A stretch of 64,000 nt of DNA from Asterella californica (GCA_036924285.1 JAYKYS010000009.1:18456001-18520000); one strand, 5' to 3'; counted from the stretch's first letter, positions 24,078-35,859 are shown. Notes: generated by a model from the sequence alone, not told the origin. A program made the numbers and translations.

Positions 24078-24362
24078 AGGCTTGAGTTCGGTAACATTCC
24101 GAATCTGCTCGCAACGAGATGTTCTGTCTAACACATCTGCGCATATACTAGAACATGTGTATACTTCTGTTATAACCCTAATTCAATCTCCCTTAGAAAT
24201 CCTCATTTTGAAGCGCAGCCAAAATAAAGATGACCGATCATCCTGACTCAAGGAATATGGTTCTCAAGTCGAGACAAAAATTATCCTCATCTCACTGTTT
24301 ACGCTTGGTTAGGTTACTACATTTGGTACAGATGAGATAAAGAGACTTAACCCATACCGAAG
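24078..24362. other. Intergenic DNA / probable 3' UTR of the Gly-rich gene
   Basis: No coding feature. It contains an AACCCTAA-type motif at about 24174. Confidence 0.35.
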
Positions 24363-25196
24363 TCAAGTAAACTGCCCCCTCTTTTGTTTTTTCTTCCGCT
24401 TGGGACCAGAGTAAGGCTTATCAAGTTCACGATCCCTCAGAAAACCAATTAATAACAGCAGTGCCCAGAAGACGAAACCGCCTCCTCCCCAGCCGCCACC
24501 ACCTCCGCCACCGCCACCTCCTCCATCTCCGCCTCTTGGTGGTAACCCAGTTCCTCCATCGTCTAGTTTAGGACTCTTCTCCTTAGCTGCAAGGAACATC
24601 AGCTGAAATCAAAATCCCGAGTCCTCATGATAGGACGGGTGGTTTCCTATTTGTGATGTTTGACTCGGAAAATGAGTATTCAGGCCAGAAAGTCCAGAAA
24701 GTCTTACAATGGTGAATGAAACTTTCAAGTCTTTTAAGAGTTTTGAATGAGATAAGGAATCGAGCATATGGAGAGTGGAGAACCATAAAAGTTCCAATGA
24801 GCTATACAATGAGCACGCAAAAAGAAAAAGCTGCGACCTTCTACTGGGTGGAACCGTAGATGCAAAGCGAGATATGACTTAAAACTCCAACTAACTGAAA
24901 ATGGAAAACGTGCTCTGTACGAGCTAAACGCAATTGAACAAACAATTTCAGAATGAACTAGTAAATCTTCTCTCCAAGTTACGAAGATGCGTCTTCGTAA
25001 CTAGTTCGGTTCAACTAACAGATATTTCTATCTGTATAAATCTGGCAGAACCTAGCTCTGAATCTTCAAAGGGAAGTGATTCTCCAATTTAGATTCGGAA
25101 AATTCACGTACATTGGAGTGGAGCCTTGTTCGTTAGGATGGTCTCGTTCTTAATAGTTTGTGTCTGCCCCTGACCTTCGGTTGAACATCTAACCTC
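24363..25196 (-). CDS. Gly-rich single-pass membrane protein, probably plastid (partial model)
   Basis: Two exons fit in phase: 25112-25196 (acceptor TTATGCAG, donor GTACGT) and 24363-24586 (acceptor CCTTGCAG). The translation reads NKAPLQ-S-KEKSPKLDDGGTG, then LPPRGG, a run of about 20 residues that is almost all Gly, a membrane segment (FVFWALLLLIGFL), and a short tail with RDRELDKPY and a Lys-rich end. This layout is familiar from small plant plastid proteins of unknown role. I cannot name the family with certainty. The 5' exons are missing from the model: just upstream lies the 3' end of the second DUF3172 copy, so the duplication may have landed in or beside this gene. A frame ending FGSFQ|GTCAGT at 25236 would need a 39-base intron, too short to trust. 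Confidence 0.5.
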
Positions 25197-25266
25197 CTGC
25201 ATAAGAGAAATTCAGCTATCAGACTTGGAACTGACCTGAAAAGAACCGAATTCAGTAACTAATAGC

Positions 25267-27200
25267 TCAGCAGTCTTTGCAAGTAGAATCACTTTCACAA
25301 GTTGGGGAATGGTTTGAGAGAGAATCAGGGTTCGAAGGTCGCTTCACCTTCGCATAACAGGTGACTGCAGCTTTCGAGGGAGCTTCTAGAAATTGGTTTT
25401 TAGTCGCTTCACTATGATACACACGGCTGATTTCAGGCGCTTGACGCAAGTCTCCAACGAACCCCAACCTGTTGAAGTTTGGCTTGCAGTCACGAACCTC
25501 CTCTGACTTCACTAGTCCCCCGGACCCCACTCCTCTCCAGTTGCTCTGCCGCAATAGACAACCAGGCTTTACCTCTGCCTGAGATACGTATACACTGAAG
25601 CTGTCCACATACGATATATTGTCAGAATTCCCTAGCAACAACTACGACTACTGTTACAATCTTCCTGAGCAACCGCTGAGATCACAGGACAAGCCAGTGT
25701 AGAACTCTTAAGACTGTTTGTTAATAATGTACGTCCAAGGATATCATGCATGCTTCCTTACTGGGAATACAGCCATGACTCTAAGGACGATCTTGACCTT
25801 CCTTGGGAGGTTTACGAATAACGGTCCGCACATCCTAGGAAGCGTGGATCCCGACACACCGGCATACAAGCACATTTCAGCCGAATGAGAACTAGCGATT
25901 AGAAAGTTGTCATCAGGAGAGCTAAAATACTTAAATCCAAAGTGAGGTAGACAAACAGAGGATCAGATCCGCACGCTAAAATATTAAGGTGAATGCAGAA
26001 GCAGGTACAAATCCAAAGATGTAGTGAGATATCTACCGAAAACAGTTCCCAAACAATATATTTTCCCTAACGGCAATCTATTCAGTACTCCGCTTGCCAA
26101 CATGATAGTCTGCAATGAGGTCTAGCAAATCAGGACGTTCAACGGAAGACAATGACTCAAGGACACACAAGTTCTTCAGCTCCTTACAGTTTCTACGCAT
26201 ATAACCGAAGAACTCTTCGCACAAAGCATTAGCAGAGACGTACAAAGAATTAGTAAACTATGAGGGACCAAGAAACTACTCCTGCATTGACAGACTGAGT
26301 GATCCAAAACGAGGTAGGTACTTACGGGTTGAAGGGGATGAAGTGACGTTGGTCGAGTACCATGGCACTCATTCTGTTCGCAATGCACACATCAGGATTA
26401 GGCGTCTGCCTGTCAATCATTTCTTGTGAGGTGATATTGTTCGGCTCCACGTTCAACACAGTATCAACTGCAATACCAGCTCTCATTCCCAGAACAAAGA
26501 GGCCTCCTAAAACGTATCTATATTCACCCTGTGTTAGGGCCGAGAAGTTACTAGCCACCCCGGAAGTGTCTCTGCGATACTCCCAACCCCGTAACTCTTC
26601 CTGCTCTGCAGAAGACGGTGGCTCCTTGCTCCTAGGATATTCTCCTAACGTGGGCAACTCTTCATCGTCAATACTTGGGATCGCTCCATCTGATGCCCCC
26701 CTTGAGAACTCGTCTGGAGGTTTGTAAGAGCGAAATCCTTGATCATTCTTCTTCGTTCTTAGAGGACGCACCAGAGAGACGTGCTTAGGTTGGCAGGAGG
26801 TCGTAGATACATCCTTGTGTCGAATTCCATTTTTGGAAGCAAGCTTTCTGCAGTCGAGAAAAGAAAAGAAGAAACAGGACGAGATTAGTTTCAACAGAAT
26901 ACATCATTCATTTAACTGATGCTTAATATCTACGGCCGCGAGATTTTGCTGTTAACTCAGATACCTCGATAGCTCCATAAGTTTCTGAAACCCCATTGGA
27001 TGAATCATACATTTTAGAGATCAAATGGTACATTTTTGCAATAATAGAGGAGAAACGAACAAGCCAACGACCTGCCGGGTGAACAATTTCTCGTAAAATG
27101 TACCATAACTTTGTGCAATCTTCCTTCTTTCCTGGTTCGGTCTACATCTCATAACTGTACGACAACAGCGGCTGAACGTCTTGTTGGAAGAAAGCGACAT
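25267..27200 (-). CDS. DUF3172 protein, diverging copy 2
   Basis: Paralogue of 10155-11832 with the same structure: exons 26326-26847 and 25267-25600, phase 2, same donor and acceptor. A likely 5' exon starts at the ATG at 27198-27200. Reading frames are intact, but conserved positions have changed: IANG to IANR, FITFNP to FIPFNP, NTFGF to NRLGF, and INCVY to ISRVY, which removes a Cys. The C-terminus is replaced after the PSKAA segment by 27 unrelated residues (ending TCESDSTCKDC), because the duplicated segment ends there. Compared with copy 1, about 150 extra bases lie around its first exon/intron. It may be a relaxed paralogue or an early pseudogene. Confidence 0.65.
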
Positions 27201-27472
27201 GGTTCCCCCTCCCCAAGGAAGGAAAGAAAGAAAGAAAGATACAGCAAACTCCCACAAGCTCACTCTTTGCGCCTTGCCTTCTGTTGAAAACCAAACTGCT
27301 AAACAACTGTCCGACCACCCTCCGTATGGCCCTGATCGACGTCCGCTTTAGCTGCGAAGCTACACCAGACGTTACTACCGCTAGAATTTAATCTCGCGGG
27401 TGGATCCCTACCGAGGCACGAACGAGCTAATTACTGTTGCTCTAAATTCATGACCAGAAGCATCCCCAAGCA

Positions 27473-28102
27473 CTAACAAGAGCCAATGACTCCGCCAGGA
27501 TGAATTAGGTGATGTTCTACAAACTCAAGCCCGAGGGTGTATCTTCTTCCAGATTCTAAACCGGTGTAATCAAGGATACCACGACGGAAAATTCCGACTT
27601 GAATTTCCATTCGTTCATCTTTATCCTTAGTCGCCCCGCCAATCTGCAAGGAGCTCCAGATATAAAAGAAAAGGAGAGAGGGATCAAGATTCCACCCGTA
27701 AAAGGTGGGCATACTCACAATTCAGCAGAATGTCTCAGTTTAGCACCCAAATCTTGCCATTCAGTCCTCCATTGGGTCCCTCTATCAACCCCGGCAATCG
27801 TTTGTAGTTTACCTCGACAAAACCCACCACGGGGATCGTGCAACCCCAGTTTCATGTCTTCCCAATCACCGCAGCCTGCACCAATCAAACTCCCCTGCAG
27901 CCAAACTACTTCACCGCTTTTTCCCTTCACGATCAGTTGAAACTTGAATAAATTCAAACTCACTGTACCGTCGACCTCCAGACAGTCGTGCGTCGCAAAA
28001 GAGGATATATTTCCTCACTTGTGCAGAGAATTCTCGTCCTCCATGGCACGAGAATTCTCTGTACTGTTTAATGGAGCAAGTCCAAGAGCGAAGAAAGTCC
28101 AT
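27473..28102 (-). CDS. Unrecognised spliced gene, duplicated copy 2
   Basis: Paralogue of 12164-12760, function unknown. The possible start at 28100-28102 gives MDFLRSWTCSIKQ, but a 1-base difference from copy 1 shifts the frame shortly after. The main frame reads VDGTVSLNL, VWLQGSLIGAG, DWEDMKLGLHD, WRTEWQDLGAKLRHSAE up to the donor GTGAGT. Using acceptor TATCTGGAG it continues SLQIGGATKDKDERMEIQVG, YTGLESGRRYTLGLEFVEHH, and a stop near 27473. This C-terminus is longer and more protein-like than in copy 1. A PP2-lectin-like ending was considered and not supported. Confidence 0.35.
28024..28061. repeat. Perfect inverted repeat, second copy
   Basis: The same 14-base arms and 10-base loop as at 12681-12718, unchanged although the flanks differ. 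Confidence 0.85.
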
Positions 28103-28340
28103 CAGTTCAGCGAATAGTTGGAACCATTCTGTCAAGAGAAAGTACGAAAAGGAAGTAGCTACGAGAATCGTTAGTAGGGCATAAAAGAATCTACATTTTT
28201 ACGGTCCGATTCATCCAGCGCTCTCTGACTGTCCATGGTTCGATAGATCTCCACCAGTCAACAGAAGATTCTTTCTTTGGTTGAGTCAGTGGTGGGGAAT
28301 TCCAACCACGGGTTTTGCATCGTCGCGAAAGGCTCTGCCA

Positions 28341-28657
28341 TACTAGCCGGACTCTATTGCAGGTAAATGAAAAGAACTGTCTCCAAAAAGACCACTACAC
28401 TGTAGTGTCGAATCCGTACAGCTATTTCATTACACGACAAATTCTTTTCGCGTACCTTATCTGTATTCGCATGGAGTTTGTGATAGTGTTTTGTCTTGGG
28501 GCGTATTTTTAATTGTGAATTCAATGACAAAGAGTACTGAAAATGGGTTATTTTTATTTTAAAATGAGTTTTTAGAGTCAGTAACATTATTTTAAATTAA
28601 AATTGATTGTTTTTATTTATATAATATTTTATTATATATATTTTTAAGAAAATAAAC
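28341..28657. other. AT-rich intergenic DNA
   Basis: No gene recognised. The sequence becomes strongly AT-rich before the MITE. Confidence 0.5.
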
Positions 28658-29025
28658 AGAGATTTATTTGATCACATTCCTAATATATTTGTAGGAGTTG
28701 ACACCCTTCTTAATATTGCATTATTTTACCTCACCCTTGACTGGGAATAGGTTAAGCAGGTGAAAATATCAATTAATCTAAACCACTAATGATGTATCTA
28801 CACAGAAAATTCAGTTCAAATTGTCTTTACTATAGATTATCAATCTACTGCGAGCTCCTGTTTATCTTGTGCAGTGTCTTCGCGTAATGATAATACAATG
28901 ATATTTGCGATCATTGTATTACATGATCGCAACCAATTAGGGTTGCGATCATGTAATACAATGTTAAGAGGAGTAAGGTCAAGTCAGACAAATGTATTAA
29001 GGGTGCGATCAAGTGAAATAATGAG
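28658..29025. mobile_element. MITE-like element, copy 2
   Basis: The left arm begins AGAGATTTATTTGATCACATTCC at 28658. The right arm, read on the other strand from about 29025, gives a matching TTTCACTTGATCGCACCC. The pairing extends about 60 bases inward, through GAGTTGAC/GACTTGAC to ATTGCATTA/ATTGTATTA. The interior phrase AGATTATCAATCTA...TTTATCTTGT near 28836-28870 is shared with copy 3. Non-coding. Confidence 0.8.
28912..28963. repeat. Perfect 23-base-arm palindrome
   Basis: Arms 28912-28934 and 28941-28963 surround the loop AATTAG. The left arm also pairs with upstream sequence at 28892-28902 (AATACAATGAT), giving two alternative hairpins. It lies in the right part of MITE copy 2. Confidence 0.9.
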
Positions 29026-29839
29026 AAAAAAATGAGGTGTTAAAATACCCCTTGAATCACAAGTATTATCAATAGCATACAAAGAGTTCTTCCTCCGTGG
29101 TTTAGATATGTTGAAACAGACTTTCAACATATCATAGGAAGAGTTTGTTTGTATCACCAGCGTCGAGATAACCTCGATGTTGAAGAGAATATTTAATCGG
29201 TATTAAAGTTATAGACATCTGAATTAGCGACAGACTTTAAATAAATGTGACTTTTTATGTTTGTTTGTTTAAAACAATATTAGTATTGTTGGAAAGTTAT
29301 TCACAATTTTTTTTCAGTGAAATAGGGATACTCATCCTTCAAGCACGGAAAAGAAATTTATTTATAATTTCTGATATATATATATATTTATTTATTTATT
29401 TAATCGAAATATTTGAGACTTTATAACTTTTCGTGTGGAGGTCCTTTTGGTACGTACTAGATATGGGTGGAAAGGACTTTTCGAAGGCTACATGGTGGAA
29501 AAATTTGGGTTGAAAATAGTTAGGTGAGGATCACATAGTATGTTATGTTACTATTAGTGTTTATTATATTTTATGTTTACATAACGAAGTAGAAGTGTCC
29601 ATATATTGGTTCTTTGGATTGACAATATCAAAAGCATAACGTTTATATTTAGAGGAGTAGAACGAAATTTTCAACTAGACAATTGTTTATCCAACTAAAC
29701 ATTATTATGCACGATCAACTTCAGGGAACTCTTGTTTCCTTTGTAATATCAAAAAGGATATATGTTAGATGGCAAATGTACTTTAAGTAGTTAAAATAAT
29801 ATTTTTTGGAACTGTTATATGTTAGCTAGACGTAAAGTT
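29026..29839. other. AT-rich intergenic DNA
   Basis: No gene found. A short (TA)n/(TTTA)n tract lies near 29371-29402. Confidence 0.5.
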
Positions 29840-30060
29840 GGAGAAGCCAGATTTAATCAATAAGTGAAGGGAGTCCAGACTTGTCTTTGAGAATTGCGAT
29901 TTAACTCATTTAATGAGATAATAAACAGAAGAAGGAAGCAAATTATCTTGCTGCCTTCTTCCATCTTCAGATGGGAAAGATGAATAAACAAGTTGAATAT
30001 ACATGCAAGACCTACTTCAGAGAATTTGTGTTCGCTTGTTGTTATCGAGAAAAGTAAAAG
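29840..30060 (+). repeat. Hairpin-module repeat, copy 3 (partial)
   Basis: Shows the ATAAGTGAAGGGAG block at about 29861, a CCTTCTTCCATCTTC hairpin-2 arm near 29950, GATGAATAAACAAGTTGAATATACATGC, then CTACTTCAGAGAA and GCTTGTTGTTATCGAGAAAA. H1 is degenerate here. Confidence 0.6.
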
Positions 30061-30676
30061 TGTATCTACTAAGTTGATAAGAAATTTCAAATCTGTATAA
30101 ATATTAAGTGAAAATCGAATCTGGAAATTATCTTCCAAGAAGATCTGCATAGATAACCAAAGTAATAAATCCTATTATGCCTACATCGTCCATTCCTAAC
30201 GGGTCCATTTCACTTCTTTGCATGTTTTCTTGACCATCAATGTATTTACTGCCAAGATCGTCACTTCCTGATGTTTGCAAATCCTACATACTTTAGAGTA
30301 GTCGATAAAATCTTCGTTTCTACAATCAACCTTGTGTACAAGTTCCATTCCTTGCCGTGAATTTGTCCTATCTTTGCTCCAAAACAAATTTCCTTCTTTT
30401 GTCATCATTTTCTTTCATTTTGAACATCTTGTTCCTGAGGAAAGAGACCAGAGCACGGTGTTCCAATATGAAATTATCAATGACGATTTGCCGAACAAGC
30501 TCTGATTTGGACATTTCTCTCATTCTTAGCTATTGAATTTACTGTATGAACAATACATATCTACAATTTTGTGTAAAACTGGTCACAAACAAAAACTTGC
30601 ACCCCTTTGTAGATATGAAGGGATATTGCCCTAAAAAAAAAATTGAACAACATCATGTCACAGTATGAAATGTATC
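30061..30676. other. Intergenic DNA
   Basis: No recognisable gene. The short minus-strand frame at 30196-30408 has no known domain. Confidence 0.4.
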
Positions 30677-30717
30677 ACAAAGACAATGGTCTCTAATGAA
30701 GAGACCATTGTCTTTGT
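30677..30717. repeat. Perfect 18-base-arm hairpin
   Basis: Arms 30677-30694 (ACAAAGACAATGGTCTCT) and 30700-30717 are exact reverse complements with the 5-base loop AATGA. The loop is too short and the stem too perfect for a typical plant microRNA precursor. A fold-back from a small inverted duplication is more likely. Confidence 0.9.
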
Positions 30718-31762
30718 CATGTCTTTACCTAAAAACAAGATACTTTTCTACAACACCCTGGCCAAAGCTCTGCAATTCAAAAAGTACAAAAATCCTCATC
30801 TCCTCTCCACTACATTCCTTCAGTGCTTTCGTGCAATGCTACTTTAAAGGAAATATATAACCTCACCGAGATGGCTGATGCCATCAACATGGGACTTGGT
30901 TTTCTAGATCAGATCGGTTTTCTAGATAACTTTTTGATAAATCTGTAAGGTACGCACATCCAAGACATTGACTGCGAATTCTTCTTCAGAGAGAATCATC
31001 GTTACCCACATTACAAGTGAAACTACTTTGAGAAAGAAGACTACGACATCGAGAATAACAACTAGATACTTGCAGAGAGGACACACTCAGGATCAAACAG
31101 AGACAGAGACACTACTAGACTATATTTCGACTACATCTCGCTGGCCGAGACTTTTCTCAAGAATTCCGATTCAGACCCCTGCTTCACAGTCAACGTCCAA
31201 ACAGTATAGCATGTATTTATTCGAGTAGAGTAAAGTAGGCGTTTTATGCTTTACGATGCACCAGCAAGTTTTCGCTCTAGTTTCGGAGTCTCTACCTATA
31301 GCTCTACACATTTTACTTTGCTACTCCACAACTATTTTCTTCACTGTCCACCCACACTCTAAAATGAGGAAGTTCAAAATTTTCTACCGTAGCCCTGTAC
31401 TTTCTATATCAGCGGCTATGTCCTTTCGGATAATATCAGTCGGGATTATTTTCTCTGCGTGTACACACTCCAAACGAACAACACCTGTACTTGAGTGCAT
31501 AGTTTTACATGTAAAAACTAACAACGATAAACTGTCCAGAAGTGCCCAGAAGCAGCAGGAAGTCTCGCATGAACTCGCCGCTATATATTTTATCTTTACC
31601 ACCAAAACCCTCGGGATCCTAACTGCCGCCACGTTCGCACGCCTCACCTTTCGAGAACGTGAAAGCCCCACACAACCTATCATTCGCTCCAGCAAGATAA
31701 TACATTCCGGCAGAAAAATATATACCCCAGCCAAGTGCTCTCGACTATCTGTAAGTGAATAA
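30718..31762 (+). other. Fragmented protein-like frames, unidentified
   Basis: Several short plus-strand frames in different phases look protein-like (for example SLPKNKILFYNTLAKALQFK near 30720-30785 and CEFFFRENHRYPHYK near 30970-31015) but are broken by stops. This suggests an old pseudogene or mobile-element gene. No family was recognised. Confidence 0.25.
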
Positions 31763-33548
31763 TTATTATATGCAAATGTGTGCGAGCACTTTGATCTACA
31801 TGACCCCGCCATTCCGCTAATTCAAGTAATTGGTATGTAGAGCCTGGGTTACTCAGACCCTAGATGTAGTTAGTGGAGTTTCGAGATCTTTATAATCGTA
31901 TTTTATAACAAAACCAAACGTTCAAAAAAACTAGAATTACTCAAAACCCGACAGTTTTGGGAGAAAACAATTACAACCGTGTCATGTTATTTCGGATTAA
32001 AACTGAAGGGTTCTAAATTTCAATCAGTTATTACTCTTTGTTTTGATCTCGGCAACAGGTAACTAGACATTGTTAGTCAAGTTAGCTAAGTTCAGTTCTT
32101 CTACGCCACATTTAAGAGAAGGTACTATTAGATCAGTTTAATCTAGGACCGGAGCTGAACCATTCCAAACTGAACAGAATAAACCATTTAAAACTAAGAC
32201 TGTTCCCCAAATCTCGGATCCGCACCTTCAACGCTGAAACCGAACCAGAAAATACAGTTAGAAGTGAACAGAACCCCCGGGAACCGACCCCTAGTTGGCA
32301 GGATACCAGGCCAGTAGTGATCACGGTTCACGTTGAGTTCGTGAATGTTATGTTCTCCGCAATAATAGAGTGCCACCGTTCAACCACAGTCTCATGCCAC
32401 GACATGCAACTCGAAACGAGTTCGTGATCCTCAACATTCTCAAGTAGTACAAGCAATCTCCGTCTTTGGACGGAAGAATACAATCAGAGCATAGAGTGTT
32501 CTGCAGACCAACCAGAACGCTGTGAAGTGATCACAGCTGACTTTACCTAATTGTTAGCGAAAAACTAGTGAACTGTTAGATATCTTCATACGTCGAGAAT
32601 GTCAGATATGCTCAAGGACCACTCGCTAGAATAAGTCTAACTGAGAGGATGCTATCACGCAATTAGTTAGTCACACTCTAATTCGCCAAGATCACAATCC
32701 CTTCTCTCTTAAAAACTGACCTGGAGCTGACATGAATAGATGATTCACTGCACACTGGTGCGCACACGTGCAGACGCTTACCTCAAAGCGGATTCAGTAC
32801 TTTACCGTGCATCAAAGAGCACGGTAAAGCAGTAGAACTTCGTACAATCTAAAATACACTATGAAAACGTAAGGTGAAACAGGAAACTCCTGCCATGTTA
32901 ACGCACGAGTGATTCCGTAACTCACATGAACGATGTAAGATTTAGCCGCGTGGTGAAGGAAATCTCTCACCACCAGCAGCTCGGTAAACACAGCTCCGTA
33001 AAAAAAGACTACTAGATACCGTTGCACTCACCAATGCTGTATCTCTAAGTACGTCGGTCAAAGCTCCACCCGGTGTAGAACTACCGGTCCCCAACTTTTT
33101 AGAAAAAACTAGAGTTCCATCGACTGATGATATGCGACTGATGGATGAAGTGGACAATCCACGGTATCCAAAGGATATCATTGAAAGGATCAACAATTAG
33201 AATTTGGATATACATCATAGTCGCGCTATCTGATACTACCAGGAGCCGACAACTATGCGTGTATTTACTTCCAAAAGGTGGGGAATTCACTGAACCAAAA
33301 CACTCAGAACAGAAGGTGGTAGGAAGTTCAGTGAGCCGAGGTAAACTACTAGTAGGAACAAGATTCAGTTAAGAGGGCAATGGATCGCCTTTGCCTCTGC
33401 GAGGAGCACTACCCTAAGAGGAAGTTCCAGAAGTATGACAAGAAGGGTACTCCTTAATAAGCGAACACTAACATGACAAGAGCCGCCAACAGGCAGGAAA
33501 AACGACTCAAAAACCAGTAACTGGCCAAAATCGGATTTGGTAAAATGC
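31763..33548. other. Intergenic DNA, downstream of RPL7
   Basis: No gene found. It includes a hairpin with 11-base arms at 32800-32829 (CTTTACCGTGC). The part next to 33549 should hold the RPL7 3' UTR. Confidence 0.45.
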
Positions 33549-34983
33549 CTAATTCATCCTTCGAATGAGGGCGTTGAGCTTATCCTCTCTGTTCCCTGCG
33601 TCTCCATGTTCAATGTAATGATTCCTCTTCTTCTCGAGGCCTCCAAGGGGAGCGCTCAGCTTGAATGGCCACAAGAAGTTGTTCGCTTCCTTGAAGTGGG
33701 GACCAACTGTGTAGATTTCGTGTATGAGATCCTCAATACAAATAATCCCGTACTTGCCCAAAGCCTGCAGGGAGAAGGAACATCATGTTAGTGTCTAAGC
33801 CCACTTTCTAACGAACCTAAAATGAGACTGACGCACTCTAAAGCTCATATTCCCTGAGAAGTATTACGTTGCCTCCCATGAATCTCAACATTGGGCTCAG
33901 CCTCGTGGTATTACGACCTCGTCAAATAATCGGCTTACCTCCTCAATGATGGAATTGTCAGTCAAGGGGGTGCGGGCCTTGTTCAACTTTCCGTAACCTC
34001 GCTTGTAAATAAGCTCTCGGACGCTCTTAAGATTGGGGTATCTGCAGACCCATAGAAAAATGCGTAAGGTAATAACACAAAAGCGAACAACCGCCCACAG
34101 GGGCGGCCCCACGACCGATCCAACAACAAAAGTCTGCGATAACAGTAAAATTTCACAACAGAGTTCAAATTCCAATCTCACAACAAGTCTCCAAGGGCTT
34201 TTGACTGTCTGCGCAATAAAAACTCTACTGCACATTTCAAAGAGCTACTATCTGTCTGCGCGACAAAATACTCGACCGCACTAAATATGAACTTACCCGT
34301 AAGTCACGTAAGGCTCAACTCTTCGGAGCATGTTCATGGTCGCCTTATTGACCTTCATAAACACACCATTGAAAATCTGGCGCAGACGTAGGAGTTGCAA
34401 AATTTTCCGAGTCTTTGGGTGCATGTCGTTGATACTGTCAAACAGAGGAATGACTGCTAGTCAGTCCTCAATCTCCATTGACTGAGAGCAGAATGCAAGA
34501 CCTAAGTTGATACGACATTGCCAAAATTTGCACATATGCGCACAATGAGGATAAAATGCACATGTCCCACGCAAAAACGTGCGCAACACGAACTTACCCC
34601 CTAATACGCACAACAAACATGAGCTTGGCCTCTGCTTCGACATAGAAGCCACCTTTCAACTTGGCCTCACGTTTCAGTCTGATCAAGTCGTTCTCCTGCG
34701 AAAACGCACCGCTGTGAGTTATCTCACATCCAGTAAATAATTATGTAAGGACAACACCATCTGTACGCCCGGTGATTTTACAACTGTGTATGCCAGGTAC
34801 CTGTTGCCGGTACTCCTTGACATACTGATCTGCTCTCTTGAAGATGATCTTCCGGTTCTCCCGGTTCTTCACCTTGGCTGCGTTCTGCTGTTCTTTGCGA
34901 GCAGCAGCCCATTGCTCATCTCTCTTCCTCTTCTTGAGGACAGACTCGGGCACCGTGGGTGCAGCAGCTACTTCGGCGCTCAT
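33549..34983 (-). CDS. RPL7: 60S ribosomal protein L7 (uL30)
   Basis: A structural protein of the large cytosolic ribosomal subunit. Five exons fit with consistent phase and GT-AG borders: 34801-34983, 34598-34695, 34297-34434, 33939-34041 and 33549-33764, giving 245 residues, the usual family length. The N-terminus has [14 protein letters not shown] and a basic helical tail ([13 protein letters not shown]). The body shows [13 protein letters not shown], the VRIRG and [11 protein letters not shown] motifs, [32 protein letters not shown], and the end [22 protein letters not shown], then FLWPF, PLGGL and LIRRMN. No break or missing core element is visible, so the gene should be functional. The ATG at 34981-34983 is the natural start; a 5' UTR intron is possible but not shown. 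Confidence 0.96.
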
Positions 34984-35859
34984 GTTGAATTGTTTCTAGA
35001 CGAAAACCTGGACAAAGCCTGTACGCCAGTGGAAGGTGCGTGAGTTTTACTATTACAGTCGAGAGCTAAACCGACGGCTTTCCAAATGACAGACAATTCC
35101 CAACGATCAACACTAAATTACAGAGCACGCCACCAATCGAGCATACAAATTTCACGAGTAATTTCCCCTATCGATTCCTAACACCGCAAAAACTGACCTG
35201 CTGGTATCACACAGCAATCGGTGAGCAATCGAAAGACTGCTACTCGTGAAAGGACCGTGAAATTCCTCGAACAGGGCATAAGCATTCGGCAGGACCCAAG
35301 TTTGCAAAACCCTAACAGCGCTGGACCGTCAGATGTTATGGCAAGGAGCCCTAGCGCCCAACGGCCAAGATCCTTTCACTGCACCACTAGTCACATCTTC
35401 TTCCTCTAGTCCTAATAGAGGTGGGGTCTTCCCATCCGTTTGCTATACTCATTGGTTCGCGTTTTCTCCTAATAGAGACAGTTTCGACAAATACTTTCCC
35501 GATTTATCGCGACAAACTGGCTCTTACAGACTTGCCTTATAAAATGGTAGGTATTGTTAGTCGTGGTTTCCTGGACGTGGTTTACTGACATACCAGGTTG
35601 GTCGAATAAATCGGAGGATAAACAGTCGGGCGTGCAAACTGAAAGACGAGGAGCACGCACGGAAGGAAAAGTTAGCAAAGCCAGCAAAGATTAAACTACC
35701 TACGGTACGTTCCCTAAACCGAAAATAAAAGCATCCCCAACGGCCTTGTACAGTGAATTTCGTTTTTCTTATAAAAAACATGTAAGTGTTATAAAAATAT
35801 ATTGTAATAAGCTATAAAAAAATTAAAATTATTTATAAATATTATATATTAATTTCCGG
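34984..35859 (-). promoter_or_regulatory. RPL7 promoter and leader with telo box
   Basis: Upstream of the minus-strand RPL7 start. It contains AAACCCTAA at 35307-35315, the plant telo box typical of ribosomal-protein promoters. Two CCTAATAGAG blocks at about 35409 and 35468 are direct repeats. The exact transcription start is unknown. Confidence 0.55.

Larger units (their letters stand above)
25366..28340. repeat. Segmental duplication, unit 2
   Basis: Collinear with 10198-13000. The left edge falls inside the last codons of DUF3172, and the sequence to its left (25200-25365) has no counterpart near 10198. This suggests unit 2 is the inserted copy and unit 1 the original, since the domain end of unit 1 looks natural. 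Confidence 0.8.

Noticed and set aside
27473..28102. Phloem protein 2 (PP2) lectin
   Set aside because: Only a short DERMEIQVGIF phrase resembles the PP2 end. The preceding Trp-rich PP2 core is absent.
34042..34296. Intronic snoRNA in RPL7
   Set aside because: The largest RPL7 intron was read for C/D boxes on the coding strand and none with the right spacing was found.
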